Source: Sphingomicrobium flavum
Lineage (GTDB): Bacteria; Pseudomonadota; Alphaproteobacteria; Sphingomonadales; Sphingomonadaceae
Length of the DNA: 64,000 nucleotides
Direction of reading: 5' to 3'
NCBI RefSeq assembly: GCF_024721605.1
Contig: NZ_CP102630.1
Location: forward strand, 496,001 to 560,000
The notes beneath the pieces were generated by a model. It saw only the letters and a program-made list of their open reading frames with translations. It did no database searches and was not told the DNA's origin. The translations under genes and the position numbers were made by a program. This document shows, piece by piece, positions 34,753-44,006 of the stretch (position 1 is its first letter; each line of letters starts with the position of its first letter).

Positions 34753-37125
34753 ATGACCAAAGTTCAGCTTCTTGTGGGGGCCGCCGCCTCCGCGATGTTC
34801 GTGGCAGCAAATTCGGCCAGTGCGCAGGATGTGCCCATCATTGTGCCGGGCGCGCCGGGCGAAGCTTCGCGCACCGTCAGCGCCGAGGAAGCCAGCAAGA
34901 TTGCCGATACCGGTTATGTCGAGGCTGATGTCCGCTTTATGCAGGACATGATCCCGCACCATGAGCAGGCCACCGTGATGGCCCGGCTGGTCGAAAGCCG
35001 CACCAACAATGCGGACGTGGTCGAAATTGCCGGCCGTATCCTGCTCGGCCAGGATGACGAGATCGAATTCATGCGCCAATGGCTGTCGGATCGCGGCGAA
35101 GCCACCGTCAATCCGCACATGGCGCACGGCATGCACATGATGAAGGGCATGGCCAGCGCCGAGGATCTGGCGCGCCTCACTGCCGCAGAAGGCGTCGACT
35201 TCGACCGCCTGTTCCTCGAACTGATGATTGCGCATCATGAAGGCGCGGTCGACATGGTCGAAGAATTGCGCTGGACCTACGGCACCGGCGCCGACCCGGT
35301 AATGTATGAATTCGTCGCCGATGTCGAAAATGACCAGAGCGCCGAAATCACCAAGATGAACCTCTTGCTGGCCGGCCTGTCGGCCGATCCGCGTGTCGGG
35401 CTCGCTGCCGGTTTCCGCGATGCGGGCGAGGCGATCTCCAACCTGCAACTGGTCGCGGCGCTGCCTAAGCCCGCCGGTTTCTTCGATCCCGCCAATCCCG
35501 CTGGTCTTCCGGCGGTCAAGCCGTCGGACGATGAAGATGAGAGCGATGATGAGAGCCGCGACGATGACGGCCAGGACAATGAAGGCACGGCCTGGCATGA
35601 ACGCTCGCCGCTGCTCAGCTTCAGCCAGACCGACATGGCCTTCCAGGGCGACAAGATTTTCGTCGGCAATTATCACGGCTTCAACATCTACCAGCTCGAC
35701 GGCAATGGCATTCCGCAGCTGTTGAGCTCGGTCGTCTGCCCGGGCGGGCAGGGCGACGTGTCGGTGGTCGGCGACCTCCTCATCATGTCGGTCGAACAGA
35801 CGCGCGGTCGCCGCGATTGCGGTCGCCAGGGCATCGCCGAAGATGTCAGCGCGGACCGTTTCCGCGGCATCCGCATCTTCGACATCTCCGACCTCACGCG
35901 CCCGCGCCAGGTGGGCCTGGTGCAAACCTGCCGTGGCAGCCACACCCATTCGGTCGTCGATGCCAACGATACGCGCCTCCTTGTTTACGTGTCGGGCACC
36001 GGCTCGATCCGCGATGAAAAGGAACTGGCCGGCTGCGTGGGCGAGGAACCCGGGCGTGAGGATACCAGCCTCTTCTCGATCGACGTGGTCGAAATCCCGC
36101 TGGCCGATCCGGCCGCCTCGCGCATTACCTCCAGCCCGCGCATCTTCGAAAAGGATGGCCGCATCGCCGGCCTGTGGAGCGGCGGCGACCATGGCGAAGG
36201 CACGCAGGAAACCTACCGCACCGACATGTGCCATGACATCACCGTCTTCCCCACCGGCAACCTCGCAGCGGGCGCCTGTTCGGGCAATGGCATCATCCTC
36301 GATATTTCCGATCCCTATAATCCCAAGCGCATCGACGCGGTGACCGATAACGGCTTCGCCTATTGGCACAGCGCAACCTTCAACAATGACGGCACCAAGG
36401 TGGTCTTCACCGACGAATGGGGCGGCGGCGGACGTGCGCGTTGCCGCGCTTCAGATCCCAAGACCTGGGGCGCCAATGCGATCTACGATATCGTCGACGG
36501 CAAGCTCGACTTCGCCGGCTATTACAAGCTGCCCGCACCCCAGTCGGACGAGGAAAATTGCGTTGCGCATAACGGGTCGGTCGTGCCGGTCCCGGGGCGC
36601 GACCTGTTCGTGCAGGCCTGGTATCAGGGCGGCATGTCGATCATGGACTTCACCGACAGCTCCAAGGCGCATGAAATCGCTTTTTTCGACCGCGGGCCGG
36701 TCAATGAAGAACGCATCGTGTCAGGCGGCTACTGGTCGACCTATTATTATAATGGCCGCATTTACGGCACCGAGATTTCGCGTGGCCTCGATGTCTTCGC
36801 GTTGACGCCGAGCGAATATCTCAGCGAAAACGAGATTGCCGCAGCGGCGCTCGCCAATGCCGGCGGCACCTTCAATCCGCAGCAGCAATATCCGGTGCGC
36901 TGGCCGATCCATGCCTCGGTCGCCAAGGCCTATGTCGACCAGCTCGAACGCGCAGGACTGATGGACGCGGCGATGGCAACATCGCTGCGTGACGCGGTCG
37001 ATGGCGGCGATGCGCAGGCGCTCGGCTCCATGGCAGGCGTCGTCGAAAAGGTGAGCGCCGATGGCCGCAACGCAATGCGCCGCGATGCGCTGGTAGAGCA
37101 GCTCAAGGCGATGGCCAACAGCTGA
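34753..37125 (+). CDS. secreted DUF305 plus LVIVD-repeat protein
   Basis: 790 aa with a signal peptide ending at ANSASA-Q. Residues about 45-215 are a DUF305 (CopM-like) domain with the metal-type histidine motifs DMIPHHEQATVMA and LMIAHHEGAVDM. After an acidic linker (about 255-275, rich in Asp/Glu/Ser) the rest, about 280-700, is a beta-propeller of LVIVD-type repeats (FRGIRIFDISDLTRPRQV, IILDISDPYNPKRID). CopM binds copper; the propeller probably binds ligand or protein at the cell surface. ctlX starts at its stop codon. Confidence 0.88.
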   Translation: MTKVQLLVGAAASAMFVAANSASAQDVPIIVPGAPGEASRTVSAEEASKIADTGYVEADVRFMQDMIPHHEQATVMARLVESRTNNADVVEIAGRILLGQDDEIEFMRQWLSDRGEATVNPHMAHGMHMMKGMASAEDLARLTAAEGVDFDRLFLELMIAHHEGAVDMVEELRWTYGTGADPVMYEFVADVENDQSAEITKMNLLLAGLSADPRVGLAAGFRDAGEAISNLQLVAALPKPAGFFDPANPAGLPAVKPSDDEDESDDESRDDDGQDNEGTAWHERSPLLSFSQTDMAFQGDKIFVGNYHGFNIYQLDGNGIPQLLSSVVCPGGQGDVSVVGDLLIMSVEQTRGRRDCGRQGIAEDVSADRFRGIRIFDISDLTRPRQVGLVQTCRGSHTHSVVDANDTRLLVYVSGTGSIRDEKELAGCVGEEPGREDTSLFSIDVVEIPLADPAASRITSSPRIFEKDGRIAGLWSGGDHGEGTQETYRTDMCHDITVFPTGNLAAGACSGNGIILDISDPYNPKRIDAVTDNGFAYWHSATFNNDGTKVVFTDEWGGGGRARCRASDPKTWGANAIYDIVDGKLDFAGYYKLPAPQSDEENCVAHNGSVVPVPGRDLFVQAWYQGGMSIMDFTDSSKAHEIAFFDRGPVNEERIVSGGYWSTYYYNGRIYGTEISRGLDVFALTPSEYLSENEIAAAALANAGGTFNPQQQYPVRWPIHASVAKAYVDQLERAGLMDAAMATSLRDAVDGGDAQALGSMAGVVEKVSADGRNAMRRDALVEQLKAMANS

Positions 37126-38039
37126 TGGAAAAAGCGGGCGTGATCGATCCACCCCCCGCGGTGGTGATGATCCGCCCGCACCATTTCCGCGTCAATGACG
37201 AGACCGCGCTGGACAATCATTTCCAGATCGAAGGCGCGCGCGGGGATGCCGCCAACGCCTATGTGGAATTGACTCTCGCTGCGGGTGATTTGCAGGCGGC
37301 GGGCGTCACCGTCCATCTGTTCGAGGACGAGGGGCGCGATACGCCGGACAGCGTCTTCCCCAACAATTGGTTCACCACCCACTCTGATGGTCGCATCGCC
37401 CTTTATCCGATGCGGGCGCAAAGCCGCCGGGGCGAACGGCGCGGCGATATCATCGCGGCGCTTGCAGAGCAGTATAAGACGACCGGCATCGTTGATTATT
37501 CGCCGGCCGAGGCCGATGGTCACTATCTCGAGGGCACCGGTTCGCTGGTGCTCGACCGCCCGAACCGCGTTGCCTATGCCGCCTTGTCGCCGCGCACCGA
37601 TGCGGCCCTGTTCGCCCAATTCTGCAAGGATTTCGGCTATCGGGGTGTCGCATTCGATACCGATGGCGAGATGGGCGCACCCATCTATCACACCAATGTG
37701 ATGCTGACGCTGGGTTCGGGCTATGCGTTGGCCGGGCTGGACAGCATCGCCGCCGCCGATCGGGACCGCGTGGCCCAGGCGCTCGGCGAGGGCGGGCGGG
37801 ACATCATCTCTTTGTCGCAGCGCCAGCTCGGTGAATTTGCGGGCAATGCGCTTGAGCTCCAGGGTCGCGACGGCGCGATCCTCGCCATGTCCACCCGCGC
37901 ATTGGCCGCCTTGTCACAGGATCAGCTGGACAGGATCGAGCAGCACGCCCGCATCCTGCCCATTTCCATCCCCACGATCGAAAAATCGGGCGGCTCGGTG
38001 CGTTGTACGCTGGCCGGCGTGCATCTGCGGCCGCGCTGA
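37125..38039 (+). CDS. arginine deiminase-related protein, CtlX (citrulline-utilization hydrolase) type
   Basis: 304 aa with its ATG sharing a base with the preceding stop. The amidinotransferase/deiminase fold is shown by RPHHFRVNDETALDNHFQ, DSVFPNNWFTTHSDG, LEGTGSLVLDR, YHTNVMLTLG and the catalytic Cys294 in GGSVRCTLAG. CtlX-type enzymes hydrolyse citrulline to ornithine in Francisella, and homologues are widespread. The substrate here may be a related guanidino or ureido compound. Link to the DUF305 gene is unclear. Confidence 0.85.
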   Translation: MEKAGVIDPPPAVVMIRPHHFRVNDETALDNHFQIEGARGDAANAYVELTLAAGDLQAAGVTVHLFEDEGRDTPDSVFPNNWFTTHSDGRIALYPMRAQSRRGERRGDIIAALAEQYKTTGIVDYSPAEADGHYLEGTGSLVLDRPNRVAYAALSPRTDAALFAQFCKDFGYRGVAFDTDGEMGAPIYHTNVMLTLGSGYALAGLDSIAAADRDRVAQALGEGGRDIISLSQRQLGEFAGNALELQGRDGAILAMSTRALAALSQDQLDRIEQHARILPISIPTIEKSGGSVRCTLAGVHLRPR

Positions 38040-38042
38040 AAC

Positions 38043-38079
38043 CAAAACAAAACCGCCGCGAAGGGAGATTTCGCGGCGG
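38043..38079 (-). terminator. intrinsic terminator of the LOV-HTH gene
   Basis: A 10-bp stem (38053-38062 with 38070-38079, 7-base loop) is followed on the minus strand by TTTTGTTTTGG (38052 down to 38042). It is placed to end the LOV-HTH transcript, about 150 bases past its stop codon, and could also form on the ctlX transcript. Confidence 0.75.
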
Positions 38080-38093
38080 CCATTGGTGGGTTG

Positions 38094-38174
38094 GGGTGCT
38101 GCATCCGGGGTCGGCGATCGGCCAAGAGGGAAGCTTTTTTGATCACCGTGCCCATTTAAGGCATCGCAGCACCC
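38094..38174. repeat. inverted repeat in the LOV-HTH 3' region
   Basis: GGGTGCTGC (38094-38102) and GCAGCACCC (38166-38174) are perfect complements 63 bases apart, so an RNA from this stretch could fold into a long-range stem. It lies in 190 bases that carry no convincing gene, before the terminator. A small RNA or structured 3' UTR is possible. Confidence 0.45.
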
Positions 38175-38231
38175 TATCTGCATATGGCGATCAGCGCGAA
38201 GGTGAAAAAGCTGGACCTTTGGCGGTAGTGG

Positions 38232-38885
38232 CTAGATGCCCGCTTCCACCGCGACCCGGACCAGGTCTGCGCTGGTCTTAAGCCCCAATTTCTCCATCAC
38301 CAGACCGCGGTGCATCTTGACCGTCTTTTCCGACAGGCCAAGCTCATAGGCGATCTGCTTGTTGCGCAGCCCCGCAGCCACCAGTTCGGTGACCTGGCGC
38401 TGGCGCGGGGAGAGGGTCTTGATCTGTTCGGCGGCCTCGATGCGGCGCTTGGTGCTGGGCCCGGTCGCGCTATCCTGCATCTCCACCTGGCTGCCGAGGA
38501 AATAGAGCAATTCCTCTTCCTCGTCATAGATGGGCGCGACCAGCACGGCATTGCGGAAGGGTGTGCCGTCCTTCTTGTAGTTGAGGATTTCGACCAGCAC
38601 GGGCTTCTTTTCGCGCACGCCTTCGCGGATCGCCTCGGTCAGCCAGGGCTCGGTCCCGCGCCCCGAAAGGAAGCGGCAATTGCGCCCCAAAATCTCGTCT
38701 TCCGCATATCCGGTCAGCGCCCTGAAGGCCCGGTTGACGGCAACGATGGGATTGTCGGGCAGGCGCGGATCGGACACGACCGAGGCAATGGGGCTTTGCG
38801 CGATCAGGCTGGTCACCCAATCGGCGGGGTGGATTTCGTCCACCGGGACCGTAGGCTCCGGATGCTGTACACTATCGCTTCCCAT
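38232..38885 (-). CDS. LOV-HTH blue-light transcription factor (EL222-like)
   Basis: 217 aa. Residues 23-140 form a LOV-type PAS domain with the photoactive motif GRNCRFLSG; Cys70 is the residue that bonds to flavin C4a. Asn102, Asn112 ([11 protein letters not shown]) and Gln133 (FLGSQVEM) fit the flavin-contact residues. A LuxR-type HTH follows (155-215; [22 protein letters not shown]). Layout and length match EL222 of Erythrobacter litoralis, where blue light frees the HTH to dimerise and bind DNA. Target genes here are unknown. Confidence 0.93.
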   Translation of the reverse strand: MGSDSVQHPEPTVPVDEIHPADWVTSLIAQSPIASVVSDPRLPDNPIVAVNRAFRALTGYAEDEILGRNCRFLSGRGTEPWLTEAIREGVREKKPVLVEILNYKKDGTPFRNAVLVAPIYDEEEELLYFLGSQVEMQDSATGPSTKRRIEAAEQIKTLSPRQRQVTELVAAGLRNKQIAYELGLSEKTVKMHRGLVMEKLGLKTSADLVRVAVEAGI

Positions 38886-38973
38886 GATGAGATAACGCTT
38901 GTCGCGGCATTTGTTTCGCTGCCGTTCAAACTAGGCTTGCCGAGGGCAGGCGCGCGTTCCATGGTTGCTCGCC

Positions 38974-40098
38974 ATGGCAGGACCGCTTCAGGGGATACGC
39001 ATCATCGAGTTGGCCGGCCTTGGGCCGGGGCCTTTTGCGGCGATGATGCTGGCCGATCATGGCGCAGAGGTGATCCGGGTCGAGCGGTCGGGCATGCTGT
39101 CGGTGCCGGGCGATCCGTTGCTGCGCGGGCGCCGCTCCATCACGCTCGACCTGAAACGCGAAGATGCACGCGCGGCATTGCGCAAACTGGTCGCAACCGC
39201 CGACGGCCTGATCGATCCCTTTCGCCCCGGACGGCTGGAACAGCTCGATCTCGGCCCGGACCAGCTCCATGCCATCCGACCGCAGCTCGTCATCGGGCGC
39301 ATCACCGGCTGGGGGCAGCATGGGCCGCTGTCGCAGCGTGCGGGGCATGACATCAACTATCTGGCGCTGACCGGTCTGCTTTACGCCATCGGGCCCGCCG
39401 ACGGGCGCCCCGCAGTGCCGCTCAACCTGGTCGCCGATTATGCCGGCGGGGCCATGATGCTGGCCTTTGCGATGGCCGCGGCGCTGCGCGAGGTGGCGGC
39501 GGGGGCAGGGCAGGGCCGCGTCATCGATTGCGCGATGAGCGAGGGCGCCGCGCTGATCGGCAGCCTGATGTTCGGCATGAAGAATGCCAGCCTGTGGCAA
39601 GAACAGCGCGAGCGCAACCTGCTCGACGGCGGGGCAGCGCTTTATGGCTGCTATCGCTGCAGCGACGGGCTCTACCTCGCGGTCGGCGCGATCGAACCGC
39701 AATTTCGCGCCCAATTGCTCGACCGGCTCGGGCTGGCGGGGGATGATCGCTTCGACAGCCTGTTCGACCCCGCCGACTGGCCCGCGCAGCGCGAGGTGGT
39801 GGCCGACATTATTGGCGCCCAGCCGCGCCGCCACTGGCTCGATGTCTTCGAAGGCTGCGATGCCTGTGTCAGCCCGGTGCTGACGATGGAAGAGGCCGCC
39901 AACTACCCGCACCATGTTGCCCGCTGGAGCTTCGCCGATGGCGACACGGGGCCGATTCCCGCGCCCGCGCCGCGCTATGGCGAGGCGCCCGAGCCGCTGC
40001 AGCCCAGCGGCCAGCCAGGCAAAGACGGCGCGGACATCTTGGCGGAACTGGGCTATTCGAGCGCCATAGCCGCGGCGATTTTGGGAGACAAAGGTTGA
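38974..40098 (+). CDS. alpha-methylacyl-CoA racemase-like CoA-transferase family III protein
   Basis: 374 aa from the ATG at 38974. CaiB/BaiF fold: GIRIIELAGLGPGPFAAMM start, GHDINYLALTG and NLVADYAGGAMM. His125, Asp155 and Glu241 fall at or next to the His126/Asp156/Glu241 catalytic residues of the mycobacterial alpha-methylacyl-CoA racemase, which supports racemase over CoA transfer. It acts on 2-methyl-branched acyl-CoAs. The next gene starts at its stop (TTGA at 40095-40098). Confidence 0.88.
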   Translation: MAGPLQGIRIIELAGLGPGPFAAMMLADHGAEVIRVERSGMLSVPGDPLLRGRRSITLDLKREDARAALRKLVATADGLIDPFRPGRLEQLDLGPDQLHAIRPQLVIGRITGWGQHGPLSQRAGHDINYLALTGLLYAIGPADGRPAVPLNLVADYAGGAMMLAFAMAAALREVAAGAGQGRVIDCAMSEGAALIGSLMFGMKNASLWQEQRERNLLDGGAALYGCYRCSDGLYLAVGAIEPQFRAQLLDRLGLAGDDRFDSLFDPADWPAQREVVADIIGAQPRRHWLDVFEGCDACVSPVLTMEEAANYPHHVARWSFADGDTGPIPAPAPRYGEAPEPLQPSGQPGKDGADILAELGYSSAIAAAILGDKG

Positions 40099-41243
40099 AC
40101 TCGCTTTACGAACAGATGGATCCCAGCATTTTCGAGACGATGAGCGCGCTCGCCGTCAAACATGGCGCGACCAATCTGGGCCAGGGCTTCCCCGATTTCG
40201 GCTGGCCCGAAGAGGTGCTGGCCAAGGCTGCCGAAGCCGTCACCCAAGGCTCCAACCAATATCCGCCTTCGCGCGGGCTGCCGGTGCTGCGCCAGGCCAT
40301 CGCCAGTTTCTACGGCCGCCACTATGGCGAAGAGATTGCACCTGAACATGTCGTCGTCACCGTTGGCGCGACCGAGGCGCTGGCCGCGATGATCAACGTC
40401 ATCGTCCAGCCGGGCGACGAGGTCATCATCTTCACCCCAGCCTTCGACGCCTATATCCCGATGATCCGGCGCGCAGGTGGGGTGCCGGTTGAAGTGCGAC
40501 TGGCGGCCCCGGGTTTCGATCTGGATGGAGGTGCCATCGCGGCGGCAATCACGCCGAGAACGCGCGCCATCCTGCTCAACAACCCGCACAATCCGGCAGG
40601 ACGGCTCTATACGTCGGAGGAAATGGCGCCGCTCGCTGCACTGGCCGAGCAGCATGACCTCACCGTCATCGCCGACGAGGTCTATGAGCAGATGCTGCTC
40701 AACGAGGGGGATCACTTCACCCCCTTTGCCAGCCTGCCGGGCATGGCGGCGCGCACCTTCAAATGCGGATCGGCGGGCAAGCTTTTTTCGCTCACCGGCT
40801 GGAAGGTCGGCTGGGTCGTCGCGCCCAGGGGCGCCGAAGACAGCATCGCCAAGGCACACCAATTCCTGACCTTCGCAACCGCGCCCGCCCTGCAGGCTGC
40901 GGTGGCGCACGGCCTCGACCATGACCTTGGGCTGGCAGACCAGCGCCGCGGATTTGCCCGGGCGCGCGATCGCATGCTCAACGGGCTGGCGGACGCCGGC
41001 TATGTCGCCATCCACCCGGCGGCGACCTATTTCTGCGCGGTCGATCTTGCCGCCTCAGGCATGGGCCTCGACGATCATGCCTTCGCGCGAATGGCGGTCG
41101 AGCAGGCGGGGGTGGCCGTCGTGCCCTTCCGGCCCTTCTATCTGGACAATCCCGACACCCATCTCGTGCGGCTCTGCTTTGCCAAGCCCGACAGCATCAT
41201 CGATGCGGGCCTCGAAGGCATGCGCCGGGCTAAATTGCTATAG
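40095..41243 (+). CDS. class I/II PLP-dependent aminotransferase
   Basis: 382 aa, TTG start overlapping the racemase stop. Fold-type I PLP enzyme: NLGQGFPDFGWPEEVL, NNPHNPAGR, IADEVYEQMLL and the PLP-lysine segment CGSAGKLFSLTGWKVGW. It most resembles the YbdL/kynurenine aminotransferase group acting on methionine, glutamine or aromatic amino acids. Which one is not told by the sequence. Co-translation with the racemase is likely, though their chemistry is not obviously linked. Confidence 0.88.
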   Translation: MNSLYEQMDPSIFETMSALAVKHGATNLGQGFPDFGWPEEVLAKAAEAVTQGSNQYPPSRGLPVLRQAIASFYGRHYGEEIAPEHVVVTVGATEALAAMINVIVQPGDEVIIFTPAFDAYIPMIRRAGGVPVEVRLAAPGFDLDGGAIAAAITPRTRAILLNNPHNPAGRLYTSEEMAPLAALAEQHDLTVIADEVYEQMLLNEGDHFTPFASLPGMAARTFKCGSAGKLFSLTGWKVGWVVAPRGAEDSIAKAHQFLTFATAPALQAAVAHGLDHDLGLADQRRGFARARDRMLNGLADAGYVAIHPAATYFCAVDLAASGMGLDDHAFARMAVEQAGVAVVPFRPFYLDNPDTHLVRLCFAKPDSIIDAGLEGMRRAKLL

Positions 41244-41297
41244 CTTGACGCGCCGTGGCGGGAGGCCGATGCTGAACGCTTCTGGGGGAGACGCACC

Positions 41298-42674
41298 ATG
41301 GACGGTCGTCAAGGGGTCCTGCGCAAAGGCGAATTGATAGGCTATGGGGCGGGCGATTTCGCCTCCAACCTCTATTTCAGTTTCTTCGGCCTGTTCCTAT
41401 TATCCTATTATACCGATGTGGTCGGGCTGCAGGCGGGCCATGTCGCCACCATCTTCCTCGCAACCCGCATCTTCGATGCCGTGACCGATCCCGCCATGGG
41501 CATGCTGGCCGATCGGACCCGCACGCGGTGGGGGCGCTACCGCCCCTATCTGTTGTGGATCGCCTTGCCGTTCGCCATTGCCGGGCCCTTGATGTTCATG
41601 GTGCCGGACGCCTCTTATGGCGTGAAGCTCGGCTATGTGGTGGGTACCTACATGCTGGTCATGCTGCTCTATACCGCGATCAACGTGCCTTATTCGGCCC
41701 TGATGGGGGTGATTTCGCCGCAGGCGGCGCAGCGCGAGCGGGCCAGCACCTTCCGTTTCATCGGCGCATTGGGCGCGGCGTTGGTGCTGGCGGCCTTTAC
41801 CCGTCCACTCGTTGCCTGGACGGGCGGCGGGGATGAAGCGCGGGGTTTTGCCCTGACTGCCAGCATCTATGCCGTCATCGCCTTTGTGCTGTTCATAATC
41901 TGCTTTGCCACTACCCGCGAACGGGTCGAACCCCGGCCGCAGTCGCTGGAGGTGAAAAAGGACCTCAAAGTGCTGTTTGGGCTGACGCCCTGGCGACTGC
42001 TGGCCATTGGTAGCGTTCTGCTGATCACGGCCATTGCGGCGCGCATCAGCATGGTCGTCCACTTCTTCAAATATGTCGCGATGGACTCGACATTCTCGCT
42101 GTTCGGCTTCGACGACACGACATCCCTTTTCATGACGGCATCGACCATCGCCGGTTTCATTGGTGCCATCTCGGCCGGGCGATTGATCAAGCAATGGGGC
42201 AAGCAACCGATCATGGTCGCCACCCTGTTGACCCAATGCGCCATGTCGCTTGGCCTGTGGCTGACCCCGCCCGACCAGTTTCTCGCGCTCACTGCGCTGC
42301 AGATTATCTTCAACTTCTGCTTCGGGGTGCAGCTGGTGGCGATGTTCGCCATGTTCACCGACACCGCCGAATATGCCGATTATGAATGCGGGCGGCAGAT
42401 GACCGGGCTGGTCATGTCCGCCTCGCAATTTGCAATGAAAATGGGCGGGGCGCTGGGCGGAGCATTGCCCGCATACCTGATGGAGGCGACCGGATTCATC
42501 GCCAATACGCAGCTGGACGATCTTGGCCAATTGGGGGTGCGATTGGGCTTCATCGCCGTGCCCGGCATCTGCACCTTGTTGGCGGCACTGATCTTCTGGC
42601 GCTACCCGCTGCGTCGCGCGCGTATTGCAGAGATCGAGGCTGTGCTGGCGACCAGACGGTCTGCGGCGGCCTAA
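41298..42674 (+). CDS. GPH-family MFS sugar:cation symporter
   Basis: 458 aa with 12 membrane helices. The glycoside-pentoside-hexuronide family is shown by LIGYGAGDFASNLYFSFFGLF, RIFDAVTDPAMGMLADRTRTRWGRYRPYLLW and NVPYSALMGVIS. Relatives such as MelB and XylP move sugars with Na+ or H+. No sugar-catabolism gene is adjacent, so the substrate is unknown. The stop overlaps the convergent EAL gene stop (42671-42674). Confidence 0.88.
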   Translation: MDGRQGVLRKGELIGYGAGDFASNLYFSFFGLFLLSYYTDVVGLQAGHVATIFLATRIFDAVTDPAMGMLADRTRTRWGRYRPYLLWIALPFAIAGPLMFMVPDASYGVKLGYVVGTYMLVMLLYTAINVPYSALMGVISPQAAQRERASTFRFIGALGAALVLAAFTRPLVAWTGGGDEARGFALTASIYAVIAFVLFIICFATTRERVEPRPQSLEVKKDLKVLFGLTPWRLLAIGSVLLITAIAARISMVVHFFKYVAMDSTFSLFGFDDTTSLFMTASTIAGFIGAISAGRLIKQWGKQPIMVATLLTQCAMSLGLWLTPPDQFLALTALQIIFNFCFGVQLVAMFAMFTDTAEYADYECGRQMTGLVMSASQFAMKMGGALGGALPAYLMEATGFIANTQLDDLGQLGVRLGFIAVPGICTLLAALIFWRYPLRRARIAEIEAVLATRRSAAA

Positions 42675-43474
42675 GGCGCGATCAACTCCGGCCAGCGCGC
42701 GGTCCACGCCTCGATCCATGCCGGCAATTCTTCAGGCGGCAGCGGCTTGGCGATGCCGAAGCCCTGCGCCACGTCGCAATTGAGCCCGCGCAGGATCTGG
42801 ATCTGCTCCTTGGTTTCCACGCCCTCGCAGGTGGCGGACAGGCCAAGCCCGTGCGCCAGCCCCACCATCGCCTCGATGATGACGCGGCTGTCGGACGATT
42901 GCACGGCGTCGGTGATGAAGAAACGATCGATCTTCACCTCGGTAAAGGGCAGCTGGCGCACCAGCTTCATGGTCGAATAGCCGGTGCCGAAATCGTCGAT
43001 CGCCAGCTGGATGCCCTTGATGCGAAATCGCGTCAGCGTGTCCATCAGATTGGTCAGGGACTGGGTCGACCCCTCGGTCAGCTCCAGCACCAGCCGGCTC
43101 GCGGGCACGCCATGTTCCTGGCACTTGGCCTCGACGATATCGGGAAAGTCCAGTGCGCTTAGGCTTTGCGCCGAAATGTTGAAGGCCAGATCGCAATCGA
43201 TCCCCGCATCGCGCCATTGGCGCCACTGGGTGAAGCTCTTGTCCAGCCCCCATCGGGTCAGCTGGTCGATCAGCCCATGCTTTTCGGCCAGCGGAACGAA
43301 GCAGGAAGGCGAGACCATGCCATGATCGGGATCGTCCCAGCGCACCAGCGCCTCGACACGCTTGAGGCGCCCGTCGTACAGGCTGACCTTGGGCTGGTAA
43401 TGATAATGCAGTCGATCGTTGATCAGCGCACGCTCGAGCCCGTCGAGCAGGCCGAGTTCGGCCTTGGCGGTCAT
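42671..43474 (-). CDS. EAL-domain cyclic-di-GMP phosphodiesterase
   Basis: 267 aa, almost entirely an EAL domain. Catalytic marks are present: EALVRW (Glu41), NISAQSL, ELTEGS, DDFGTGYSTMKL, KIDRFF and EGVE. It should hydrolyse cyclic-di-GMP. Its start overlaps the stop of a stand-alone response regulator on the same strand (ATGA, 43471-43474), so the two form a split two-component output, with the receiver likely controlling the EAL protein in trans. Confidence 0.92.
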   Translation of the reverse strand: MTAKAELGLLDGLERALINDRLHYHYQPKVSLYDGRLKRVEALVRWDDPDHGMVSPSCFVPLAEKHGLIDQLTRWGLDKSFTQWRQWRDAGIDCDLAFNISAQSLSALDFPDIVEAKCQEHGVPASRLVLELTEGSTQSLTNLMDTLTRFRIKGIQLAIDDFGTGYSTMKLVRQLPFTEVKIDRFFITDAVQSSDSRVIIEAMVGLAHGLGLSATCEGVETKEQIQILRGLNCDVAQGFGIAKPLPPEELPAWIEAWTARWPELIAP

Positions 43475-43866
43475 GACGGCAGGCGTTCCCTGACCTGCGC
43501 CAGCAGCATGTTGAGTTCATCGAGCCGCGCCGGCTTGGCGATGGGGCCGACCATGTTAAGGCCCATTTCATTGCCAAGGTTGAAGGCGCTTTCCAGGATG
43601 CGCCGGTCGAAGCCCGAGATGATCAGGATGGGCTGGCGTGCCTCCTCGGCGGCAAGGAAGCGCAGCAATTCGATGCCGTCCATGCCAGGCATGCCAAGGT
43701 CGATGGCCACCATTTCAGGCGCCTCTTCGCGGTAAATTTTCTGGAAATCACTGTCGCTCGTGGCGATGATCGGGATGAAATCGCTTTCCCGCGCTGCGCT
43801 GGCCAGAAAGTCGGCGAGCGCGGGTTCGTCATCAATCAGCAGCAGGCGTGGCCGGCCGTCCTTCAT
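43471..43866 (-). CDS. stand-alone response regulator receiver protein
   Basis: 131 aa REC domain only. The acidic pocket is Asp12/Asp13 (LLLIDDEP), the phospho-acceptor is Asp56 (MVAIDLGMPGMDG), and the conserved Lys is in PIAKPARLDE. No output domain. It is co-translated with the EAL gene downstream and divergent from a PilZ gene. No histidine kinase is encoded nearby. Confidence 0.92.
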   Translation of the reverse strand: MKDGRPRLLLIDDEPALADFLASAARESDFIPIIATSDSDFQKIYREEAPEMVAIDLGMPGMDGIELLRFLAAEEARQPILIISGFDRRILESAFNLGNEMGLNMVGPIAKPARLDELNMLLAQVRERLPS

Positions 43867-43881
43867 TCACAATCCTTCCCC

Positions 43882-43901
43882 CAGCATCGGAAGTGATGCT
43901 G
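43882..43901. other. hairpin in the REC/PilZ divergent region
   Basis: CAGCATC (43882-43888) and GATGCTG (43895-43901) form a 7-bp palindrome with a 6-base centre, close to the receiver gene start. A-T-rich sequence follows (43905-43921). A TTAACCTT motif (43950-43957) resembles a CtrA half site. Both may be regulatory. Confidence 0.35.
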
Positions 43902-44006
43902 CACTTTATATAATAATTAAATCCACCACCACGCAACGGAAACGGCTTCTTAACCTTCTGCGCTTTAAATTCCATGGAATCAAAGGTCTTTTGTGGGGAG
44001 AACGCG

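Noticed and set aside
43905-43960. Full CtrA site (TTAA-N7-TTAA) ahead of the PilZ gene.
   Set aside because: The two TTAA elements are 11 bases apart, not 7, so only a half site is noted.
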